Below are positions 24,486 through 30,951 of a stretch of DNA of 64,000 nucleotides, in pieces. The notes below the pieces were generated by a model. It had not been told where the DNA came from and ran no database searches. It saw only the letters and a list, made by a program, of their open reading frames with translations. The translations under genes were made by a program, and so were the position numbers. Source of the DNA: Desnuesiella massiliensis (GTDB lineage: Bacteria > Bacillota > Clostridia > Clostridiales > Clostridiaceae); the NCBI RefSeq assembly GCF_001403615.1, contig NZ_LN879457.1, positions 558,001 through 622,000 of the forward strand, written 5' to 3'. Within the stretch, counting starts at the first letter, position 1; each line of letters begins with the position of its first letter.

Positions 24486-24875
24486 GAATTTATTTAATAA
24501 TAGGTTATAATTTAATAAAAACATGTTCTATTTTTTAAAACATAAAAACTCCGCTAACTATATTTTAATACAGCCTTTTTAACTGTGTCTATTTAACAGG
24601 GGGAGATTCAGGTTTAGTGTTTTTCTATTATGATAGCAGTTGAATTGTAGCATTATAGAGTGCTTTGGCAGAATCATGTTAAATAGTTTATATCTATTGG
24701 GAAAGCTAACTGTCTTTGGTTGGAGCTGAAGATCAATTCAATATGTGGGTTATTTAGAATTCCTAATTGATACTAATTATTTGAGTAAATTAGATTTTTC
24801 TAAAGCCCACGCTTACATAGAAACTAGTTAGAATGTGTTTAAAGAAGATATTAAAGGAGAAGTTATATAGATAAA
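24486..24875. other. Gene-free stretch of about 390 bases
   Basis: No intact gene was found. A short frame (about 24574-24639) would encode LTGGDSGLVFFYYDSS at its end and looks like a decayed coding tail that I cannot assign. The next gene has AAAGGAG at 24854, rather far from its ATG. Confidence 0.4.
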
Positions 24876-25277
24876 ATGGGTATCTTTGAAGACTTCAATT
24901 TTAAATTGGTAGTGATTGATGCTTTGTTAGACAAAAGCCCATCTTTTCAAAAAGAGTTAGAATCACTGATTGAAAAGTATACGCAAAATTATAAATGGTA
25001 TACTGGAGCAGGACCTATTAAAGAGATGCTGGAATTTTTCTCTGAGTTATATATTGAGCAAAAGGATTTAGATAAGATTACAGAATTGTGTTTTGATGGT
25101 GGTAATGAAATCTATGGTTATATACAACCTGATTGGGATGGGGAAGATTTTTTCTTTGATATCCAATCCATAAAGGGAGTTGACCATATTAAAAATTTAA
25201 AGTCTGTAGAGTATATCAGTATGTTAGATGAAGAAGTCTTAGAACCAATGAAAGAACGAGGGATTACCATTGGCTAA
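24876..25277 (+). CDS. DUF6892-like protein (immunity-type)
   Basis: Protein of 133 residues starting with FEDFNFKLVVIDALL and containing LCFDGGNEIYGYIQPDWDGE and IKNLKSVEYISML. This corresponds to the DUF6892 pattern as I remember it; these proteins often lie in polymorphic-toxin immunity clusters. No catalytic motif is seen. It opens a row of eight to nine small, mostly soluble proteins on the same strand. The role as immunity protein is inferred from neighbours. Confidence 0.68.
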   Translation: MGIFEDFNFKLVVIDALLDKSPSFQKELESLIEKYTQNYKWYTGAGPIKEMLEFFSELYIEQKDLDKITELCFDGGNEIYGYIQPDWDGEDFFFDIQSIKGVDHIKNLKSVEYISMLDEEVLEPMKERGITIG

Positions 25278-25357
25278 GGATATACAGTGTGACACTTGGA
25301 TATTATCATTCCACATACTTTCTAATATTGAAAATTGCACAGAAGGAAAGAATTAAA

Positions 25358-25801
25358 ATGGAAAATTGTTTTTTTGAATTTGAAATTAACAATGAAGATA
25401 AGTTTAAAAAGTTACAAGACTTTTATTATGCTATAAAATTAAGTAAGGATCAGGAAATAATTATATCAAGTGATTCGAAATGGATTGATCATTTTGATGA
25501 AGATACTCTTATGAAATTTTGGTGGCCTTCATCGGAGGAGATTGAAGAGTATGCAAGATTATGGACAGAAACTCCAGTGGAAGAACGCTTCACATGTGCA
25601 GCATTACAACATCCATGGGATTTTGAATCAATGATAGATGCATTCGCTAATGGAGAGTATCATTTCGTATCATGTGAAAAGCTATCTGAAAGAAAAGGAA
25701 GAATTGAATATAATCCATGGTGCTGGCCATACGGTGGAGCTGATTCTTTTAGAGCATTAATAGAATACCATGGATTTAAAATACTTAGAGAGAATATTTA
25801 A
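25358..25801 (+). CDS. Unknown soluble protein, possible immunity protein
   Basis: Protein of 147 residues, not recognised. It is rich in Trp, Asp and Glu: WIDHFDEDTLMKFWWPSSEE, FTCAALQHPWDFESMIDAF and YNPWCWPYGGADSFRALIE. Lack of a signal peptide and its acidic, aromatic nature fit bacterial immunity proteins. The ATG at 25358 has AAGGAAAG upstream; the longer frame from 25289 is less likely. Confidence 0.6.
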   Translation: MENCFFEFEINNEDKFKKLQDFYYAIKLSKDQEIIISSDSKWIDHFDEDTLMKFWWPSSEEIEEYARLWTETPVEERFTCAALQHPWDFESMIDAFANGEYHFVSCEKLSERKGRIEYNPWCWPYGGADSFRALIEYHGFKILRENI

Positions 25802-25845
25802 TAGATATATGGTTGACCTTAAATACAAAGCTAATTAATTAAATT

Positions 25846-26091
25846 TAGTTTTGAAAAAGATTCTGAAGATGAACCCAGAATTAGGGCCAATCAAGGTCAT
25901 TTTATTCAAGTAAATCTTAATTTAAAGCTAGTAGTTCCTCCTGTAGAATTATAGCATGGAACAGCTAAAAGATTTCTTAATAGTATTCTTAAAGAAGGTA
26001 TAAAAAAGGGTAGTAGACAATATGTTCATCTATCAAAAGATATTGAAACAGCTATTAAAGTTGGTGCTAGGCATGGGGAGGTCAAGATATG
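25846..26091 (+). pseudogene. kptA: Broken kptA (RNA 2'-phosphotransferase) remnant
   Basis: One clean frame spells the centre of KptA/Tpt1: EPRIRANQGHFIQVNLNLKL, PPVEL-stop-HGTAKRFLN, YVHLSKDIETAIKVGARHGE. A TAG at 25952-25954 stands where the family has Tyr (LYHGTA). The N-terminal winged-helix part and everything after the RHG motif are missing; the frame ends at the TGA overlapping the start of the next gene. The live enzyme removes 2'-phosphate from tRNA or RNA ends using NAD+. The GGGGAGG inside its last codons serves as ribosome site for the following gene. Confidence 0.85.
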
Positions 26092-26499
26092 AATTTAAAA
26101 GTAAGTAATTTAATGCTGGACTTAGAAAAATCAGATGGTAGATATAAGTGTTATACAACTTCTTATATTAAGATTTTAGGACAAACCATTGATGAAGTAG
26201 AAATATATATAGATGCATCTAAAAGACCAATAACAATGATGAAAATAGTAAATGATTACTTAGATTGGATTGCTAATTTTTATGATGTTTTTAAGCAGTG
26301 TTATATGAATGAATTTAGAGACATTGACTTTGACGAAGCTTCTATAGAAGAAATATTTATATTTCAAGTAGAGATATATATTACAGAGGAATCAAAAGGA
26401 GCTACAATTTGTTTCAATCATGATGAAGCAGTTGGAGATCACTGGATTGAAATGGTTATTGACGAAAAAGAAATTGAAAGTTTTGCAGTGAATGGATAG
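26089..26499 (+). CDS. Unknown acidic protein, possible immunity protein
   Basis: Protein of 136 residues, not recognised. It is acidic and alternates beta strands and helices: YTTSYIKILGQTIDEVEIYI, DYLDWIANFYDVFKQCYMNE and a C-terminal FNHDEAVGDHWIEMVIDE. GGGGAGG lies eight bases before the ATG. The stop overlaps the next start by eight bases, so the two products are probably made together. Confidence 0.62.
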   Translation: MNLKVSNLMLDLEKSDGRYKCYTTSYIKILGQTIDEVEIYIDASKRPITMMKIVNDYLDWIANFYDVFKQCYMNEFRDIDFDEASIEEIFIFQVEIYITEESKGATICFNHDEAVGDHWIEMVIDEKEIESFAVNG

Positions 26500-26719
26500 A
26501 AAGATAAAAGTATATTTATACCATTCAAAGATTATAGGAAGGACACAATATAGTTACGTTAAGAAAAGAATTACAACCCCAATAATTAATGATACAACTA
26601 TCTATGTTATTGCTGAAAATTATAATAGCGGCAATTTAATAGCCCTACAGGAGTTAACGGGAGAAGTTTTTGAACTTGAACATGAGGCAAATGTAAGAGT
26701 CACCACTGTTATGGACTAA
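26492..26719 (+). CDS. Small unknown protein coupled to 26089
   Basis: Protein of 75 residues, not recognised. It looks all-beta: KIKVYLYHSKIIGRTQYSYV, TTIYVIAENYNSGNLIAL, EVFELEHEANVRVTTV. Its start overlaps the previous gene, with no separate ribosome site, indicating translational coupling. The two may form a complex. Confidence 0.58.
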   Translation: MDRKIKVYLYHSKIIGRTQYSYVKKRITTPIINDTTIYVIAENYNSGNLIALQELTGEVFELEHEANVRVTTVMD

Positions 26720-26738
26720 AATATGGGAGGCTAAAATA

Positions 26739-27161
26739 ATGGAAAGAAGTCTAAAAAACCACGTAATTACCACAGCAGAAAGTTTTAGTAACAATTTTTC
26801 TCATAGAGGGAATTTTGATTATAGTATAGAAAGTTTAAAAGAATTAGATGATATATTGGAAGAATTAAATGATTATGAATTTGACGAGGATACGTTATAC
26901 TCAGCTGCTTCAATGGCTGGCAGCTATATCTTTGAGGTGGCACGAAGAAATTATGGAGGAGAATATTATTGGGTTCAAGAGAGAGAACAACCAGTACTTG
27001 TAACTGGACAACCTGATTTTTCTATTTCAATATATGCCTTTGAAAAAGTAAAGGGGAGAATTGTAAATGGAAAAGAAGATAGTATACCATTTTATTTTAA
27101 AGGATACATAGAGGCAGTTGAAAAAGGTAGGAAAACTGGATATAACGCAATTATCGTATAA
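26739..27161 (+). CDS. Unknown protein with a GSYIFEVARRNYGGEY motif, immunity-like
   Basis: Protein of 140 residues. The pattern NFDYSIESLKELDDILEEL followed by AGSYIFEVARRNYGGEYYW recalls small immunity-locus proteins in which an acidic helix precedes a 'GxYxGEVxRRNxGG' motif; I cannot name the family with certainty. No signal peptide or membrane helix. It has a GGGAGG ribosome site and continues the immunity-like row. Confidence 0.6.
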   Translation: MERSLKNHVITTAESFSNNFSHRGNFDYSIESLKELDDILEELNDYEFDEDTLYSAASMAGSYIFEVARRNYGGEYYWVQEREQPVLVTGQPDFSISIYAFEKVKGRIVNGKEDSIPFYFKGYIEAVEKGRKTGYNAIIV

Positions 27162-27260
27162 CTGAAGCTTTTTAAATGAGATTCCTGATGCTAAGAAACA
27201 AAAATGACTAGAAATGACAAGTAAAACTATAATAAATTTTTTATATAAAGGGGAAGAAAA

Positions 27261-27719
27261 ATGAGTGATTTACCTAAGAAAATATACGAGCAAATAACTA
27301 ATTTATGCAGCTTAGGAGATAGTTTAGTTGAAGAAGAAAAGTATTCAGAGGCATTAAATAAATATTTCTCAGCATTAGATTTATTACCACCGCCGGAAAC
27401 ACAATGGGAAGCCTCAACGTGGATTCTAGCAGCCATAGGGGATACAAACTTTATTATGAGAAATTATGAGGCTGGGAGAGATAATCTTATATGTGCAATG
27501 CATTGTCCTGGTGCTATAGGGAATCCTTTTATACATATGAGATTAGGACAATGTCGATATGAGCTTGGTGAATATGAAAAAGCTGCAGATGAACTTGCTA
27601 GAGCTTTTCTAATAGAAGGAGAAGAGATATTTAAAGATGAGGATAAAAAGTACTTAGATTTTGTTAAGTCAAAGCTTATTGAACCTAGCGGTGGTTGGAA
27701 TGAGAAGAAGTCATGGTGA
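27261..27719 (+). CDS. Tetratricopeptide-repeat protein, immunity-like
   Basis: Protein of 152 residues with about three TPR units. They read LGDSLVEEEKYSEALNKYFS, ILAAIGDTNFIMRNYEAGRD and MRLGQCRYELGEYEKAADEL. Short TPR proteins containing 'PxxxWEASTWI...GD' are common in toxin-immunity clusters. It is probably a protein-binding inhibitor, which is inferred from context. It starts at ATG 27261 with an AAGGGGAAG site. Confidence 0.72.
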   Translation: MSDLPKKIYEQITNLCSLGDSLVEEEKYSEALNKYFSALDLLPPPETQWEASTWILAAIGDTNFIMRNYEAGRDNLICAMHCPGAIGNPFIHMRLGQCRYELGEYEKAADELARAFLIEGEEIFKDEDKKYLDFVKSKLIEPSGGWNEKKSW

Positions 27720-27749
27720 AAGCCTTGGTGATTATTTAGGTGATTTAAC

Positions 27750-27803
27750 GAAGACTTCGCTTAATAAGCATTTTTAAGTTTTCGTAGTGTTTCTCTATAG
27801 TTG
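27750..27803 (+). repeat. Partial copy C of the palindromic repeat element
   Basis: The right end TTAAGTTTTCGTAGTGTTTC (27774 onward) plus TCTATAG matches the right arm of the full copies at 8630-8731 and 39781-39882. The upstream ACGAAGACTT can still pair with AAGTTTTCGT, but the outer left arm and the inner stem are gone. Confidence 0.65.
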
Positions 27804-27830
27804 CAATAATAAGAGGGGGTAATATGAAAT

Positions 27831-28385
27831 ATGCAAAAACAATTGGAAATTTTAGATAACCATTTGAGAATATCAAGACCGGATTTTTATTCAAAGCTTA
27901 ATGCCCCATTTAAGGAAAATGAAATTAAGGTTTTAGAAGAAAAGTATAATACTACTATACCTGATGACTTAAAAAAACTTTATCAATGGAAGAATGGACA
28001 AAGCGATGATTGCTATGATTCCTTTGTAAACAATTCAATGTTTATGCCCTTAGAAGAGGCATTGGATGCTGCTAAAGAGATGACTGAAATGATTGGTTTT
28101 GATTTTGAAATTGATAATTGGTGGAATGAAAACTGGCTGCCTATATTCCATAATGGTGGTGGAGATCATATTTGTTATGATATAGGAGGTACTTTTACTG
28201 GTAATAAGGGACAATTAATTGAGTTCTGGCATGCAGATAATGACAGAAATATTATTGCGCCAGATTTGAAATCTTTTATTGAATGTATAAATAAGTTTTA
28301 CGAAACAAAATCAGTAATGGATTTTGATGAATACTTTGAAGTGGATAATATAAAAAGTTTTCCTCAAAAATTCTATCTTAAATAA
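27831..28385 (+). CDS. SMI1/KNR4 (SUKH) family immunity-like protein
   Basis: Protein of 184 residues of the SUKH superfamily: an N-terminal FKENEIKVLEEKYNTTIPDD, then LKKLYQWKNGQ, WLPIFHNGGGDHICYDI and GQLIEFWHADND. SUKH proteins are the best-known immunity superfamily for nuclease and other polymorphic toxins. No toxin gene is adjacent. The start at ATG 27831 follows GAGGGGGT; an ATG seven bases earlier is out of frame and soon stops. Confidence 0.85.
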   Translation: MQKQLEILDNHLRISRPDFYSKLNAPFKENEIKVLEEKYNTTIPDDLKKLYQWKNGQSDDCYDSFVNNSMFMPLEEALDAAKEMTEMIGFDFEIDNWWNENWLPIFHNGGGDHICYDIGGTFTGNKGQLIEFWHADNDRNIIAPDLKSFIECINKFYETKSVMDFDEYFEVDNIKSFPQKFYLK

Positions 28386-28637
28386 AGAATGTTTGTTTCT
28401 ATAAAGAATGTGAAATTGATGTAGATAGAGCTTTAGAAGCTAAAACTGGTTTTGTTGCCAATTAGAAGTTAAATCGATAGAAATGAGGAGCAGTTTATAA
28501 TTGGAAAGATTTAAATTAAATCAATATTTGAGAACGGTAAAATTGTGTAGAGAAAATATAAACTCATTTTCTGTCTATACATTTTCTTTAGAAGAAGTAT
28601 GAAATTTATTCATTTATGTATATAGGAGGAAATCCTT
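28386..28637. other. Gap of about 250 bases with decayed coding traces
   Basis: One short frame reads ECEIDVDRALEAKTGFVAN before a stop (about 28406-28465), suggesting a gene remnant that I cannot assign. GGAGG at 28624 serves the following gene. Confidence 0.4.
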
Positions 28638-29558
28638 ATGAAACATATAGCAAAAGACATAATTAAGAAATATTATTCTACAGAAGCAAAAACTATTACT
28701 GCACTTGGTGGTGGTTTTTACGGACGGGTTTTCTTAGTAGAACTTGAAAAATCACCATATAAGGTTGTGCTCAAAGTATATCTTTTTAATGGATTAGCTG
28801 ATAAGGAAAAACAACAGCTAGAGATTTTATCAAAATATGCAATCATAAGAATGCCAAAGGTATATTTTACTCATTATCATGATATTTCATTACCGAACGA
28901 TGTATTAGCTATGGAATATTTAGAGGGAGTAAATGCAGGAATGCAGGAACAGATAAATGAAGAGTACCTAGATTATATTGGTGATAAGATGGTAGATAAT
29001 TTGATTGCCTATCATTGTGTAGAGAACAAGGAAGGCTTTGGAGAAATTGGAGCAGATGCTTTTGTAAAAGATTGGCGTGAATATTATAAAGTCAAAGTAG
29101 ATGATATATACGAAAGAGCAACAAAGATGTTTCATAGTGGAAAGTTGAATGAAACAATTTATGAAGTAATTGATAAAGCATATAAATCGTATGATAAGAT
29201 ATTTTATTTGCCAATTACTAAAGCTTGTTTAATTCATGGAGATTACAACACATGGAACATTATGCTTAACAAGGAATTAACAGATGTTGCTGCTATAATT
29301 GACCCATTTAATTGTTGCTGGGCCGATCCTGAAATTGACTTATATCAACTAAGCAATGCTAATGGATCATATTTTTCTTTAATCGAACGATATAAGAAAA
29401 AAAGAAAGCTAAGTGAAAACTTTGAACTAAAAAATAGTTTTTATGAGTTATTTACAGAAATTATGCATTTTTATGATGCACAGATAGATATTGCTAAATC
29501 AAATATTTTAAGCGAAACGATGCATCTAAAAGAACAAATGCTTTTACATTGCATATAA
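28638..29558 (+). CDS. Aminoglycoside-phosphotransferase-like kinase
   Basis: Protein of 306 residues with the APH kinase fold. It has the glycine loop LGGGFYGRVFLVE, Lys in VVLKVYLF, the hinge LAMEYLEGV, the catalytic loop CLIHGDYNTWNIML (HGDxxxxN) and the metal-binding IIDPFNCCWADPEIDLYQL. Such enzymes phosphorylate antibiotics or small metabolites. The substrate cannot be read here, and resistance should not be assumed. Confidence 0.85.
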   Translation: MKHIAKDIIKKYYSTEAKTITALGGGFYGRVFLVELEKSPYKVVLKVYLFNGLADKEKQQLEILSKYAIIRMPKVYFTHYHDISLPNDVLAMEYLEGVNAGMQEQINEEYLDYIGDKMVDNLIAYHCVENKEGFGEIGADAFVKDWREYYKVKVDDIYERATKMFHSGKLNETIYEVIDKAYKSYDKIFYLPITKACLIHGDYNTWNIMLNKELTDVAAIIDPFNCCWADPEIDLYQLSNANGSYFSLIERYKKKRKLSENFELKNSFYELFTEIMHFYDAQIDIAKSNILSETMHLKEQMLLHCI

Positions 29559-29590
29559 AAAGTGTATAAAATGAAAGGAGGATAGATTTA

Positions 29591-29644
29591 GTGAGAGTTT
29601 GGTACTTACAATGCACCCTCTCACTAAAGATAATTTATGTGTAA
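29591..29644 (+). CDS. Possible 17-residue leader peptide coupled to the SUFU gene
   Basis: GTG 29591 lies nine bases after a perfect AGGAGG and opens MRVWYLQCTLSLKIIYV. Its stop codon overlaps the ATG of the SUFU gene (ATGTGTAA). That gene has no good ribosome site of its own. Ribosomes finishing the short frame could restart there. It could also be chance. Confidence 0.4.
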   Translation: MRVWYLQCTLSLKIIYV

Positions 29645-30707
29645 AGAAGATAAAGATGAAGTACAAGCTATAGGGTGGCAAGCAATTGATGATGCTTTAA
29701 AAAATATATATGAAAACCAAGAGCCTAAACATTACGGTACAGTAATACCCTATTTCTTAGGAGGAAAGGACCCTTTACAAGGAATAAGTGTTTATGAAAG
29801 GAAGGAGCCTATGCCTCATTGGCATTTTATTACATATGGATTTTCAGAGCTTTATGAGAAAGAGTGGGAAGATCTAGAATACAGTGGATACGGCTTTGAA
29901 CTTACTTTTAGATTGAAAAAGGAGGATTCAGATACTGAACCACCAAATTGGGCATTGAATTTTCTTCAAAACATTGCAAGATATGTGTTTTCAACAGGAA
30001 ACTATTTTGCAGCAGGACACTATTTAAATGCTAATGGACCAATTGCTGCCGACACAGATTCATTGATTGGTTCTATAGCTTTCGTAGAAGATCCAGAATT
30101 ATCAGCTATGGATACACAAAATGGAAGAGTTGAGTTTTTACAAATAGTGGGTATAACTGTAGATGAGGAAGATGCAATAAAATGTTGGAATAGTACTGAA
30201 GTTTTAAAGGTATTTGCTAAATATATGCCTCTATATATAACTGATCTAAATAGGGATTCCCTACTAAATAGTGAAGAGATAAAAGTATTAATAGAAAAAG
30301 GCACTGAAAGAGACGGATCAAACACAAGAACATTATTTAATGATAAGCTTTCTTGGAAAGAGAGCAGAGGATTACTTACAGGGAAAAGCTATGAAATTAC
30401 TATAGGTGCACATCAAGCCGAAACTTTAGGGAAAGTTTTAAAAGGTCGTATTCTGAAGGATAGAGAGTTAATTCTTATTGGCAAGAACAGCAATATAACT
30501 ATTAATTATTCAAAAGAGCCAGAAGTGAAAATTAACGAAAATAATTTAGAACTTAGAATAAGTAAAGAAACAGCACTTGAAATAGCTTCTGAATTAGTTC
30601 CAAAGGAAAAAAGCTTTACTTTAAGCACAATGAAAAAGATAAAGTTTAAAATAGAAAAAACAGAGATAAAAGATCAAGAAGGAAAGGTAGTACAGGTTAT
30701 TGGTTAA
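29637..30707 (+). CDS. Suppressor-of-fused (SUFU) domain protein, immunity-like
   Basis: Protein of 356 residues. The SUFU domain covers about residues 10-205: QEPKHYGTVIPYFLGGKDPL, GISVYERKEPMPHWHFITYG, GFELTFRLKKEDSDTEPPNW, VEFLQIVGITVDEEDA. The remaining 150 residues form a separate beta-rich domain with no name that I can give. Bacterial SUFU proteins are known immunity proteins of polymorphic toxins. This is the last of the row and is followed by a strong terminator. Confidence 0.85.
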   Translation: MCKEDKDEVQAIGWQAIDDALKNIYENQEPKHYGTVIPYFLGGKDPLQGISVYERKEPMPHWHFITYGFSELYEKEWEDLEYSGYGFELTFRLKKEDSDTEPPNWALNFLQNIARYVFSTGNYFAAGHYLNANGPIAADTDSLIGSIAFVEDPELSAMDTQNGRVEFLQIVGITVDEEDAIKCWNSTEVLKVFAKYMPLYITDLNRDSLLNSEEIKVLIEKGTERDGSNTRTLFNDKLSWKESRGLLTGKSYEITIGAHQAETLGKVLKGRILKDRELILIGKNSNITINYSKEPEVKINENNLELRISKETALEIASELVPKEKSFTLSTMKKIKFKIEKTEIKDQEGKVVQVIG

Positions 30708-30735
30708 AATTAATATAAAAGAACAATGTATAAGG

Positions 30736-30769
30736 AAAGCTTGATAGGTTAACTATCAAGCTTTATTTT
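30736..30769 (+). terminator. Terminator after the SUFU gene
   Basis: AAAGCTTGATAG and CTATCAAGCTTT form a perfect 12-bp stem, followed by ATTTTATAT. Confidence 0.85.
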
Positions 30770-30847
30770 ATATACAATTTTATTAATAGAATAAGTATCT
30801 TATATATAATTTAGTGATGAAAAAGAAAAATTTTTTTAAAAAAGAGG

Positions 30848-30902
30848 TTGACATAGTTCGATTTTAATATTATTATTTAAATATACCACCCCACATGGGT
30901 GG
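30848..30902 (+). promoter_or_regulatory. copA promoter with CsoR-like operator
   Basis: TTGACA (30848-30853), 17 bases, TATTAT (30871-30876). The inverted repeat CCACCC-CACAT-GGGTGG (30886-30902), followed by more Gs, covers the expected transcription start. C/G-tract palindromes of this kind are bound by the copper sensor CsoR. No csoR gene is in the window. Confidence 0.75.
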
Positions 30903-30951
30903 GGGGCTAAAAGTGATTGGTAAATAAAAATTATGTAAGGAGTGAAATTAC

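Noticed and set aside
24486..24875. A toxin or immunity gene in the gap before the DUF6892 gene
   Set aside because: Only a frame of about 20 codons with unclear homology is open; no start, ribosome site or domain.
25846..26091. Stop-codon recoding (read-through) in kptA
   Set aside because: The N-terminal domain and the C-terminal third are also missing, so the stop is simply decay.
28638..29558. Assigning aminoglycoside resistance
   Set aside because: Only the general APH kinase motifs are visible; this fold is widespread among kinases of other small molecules.
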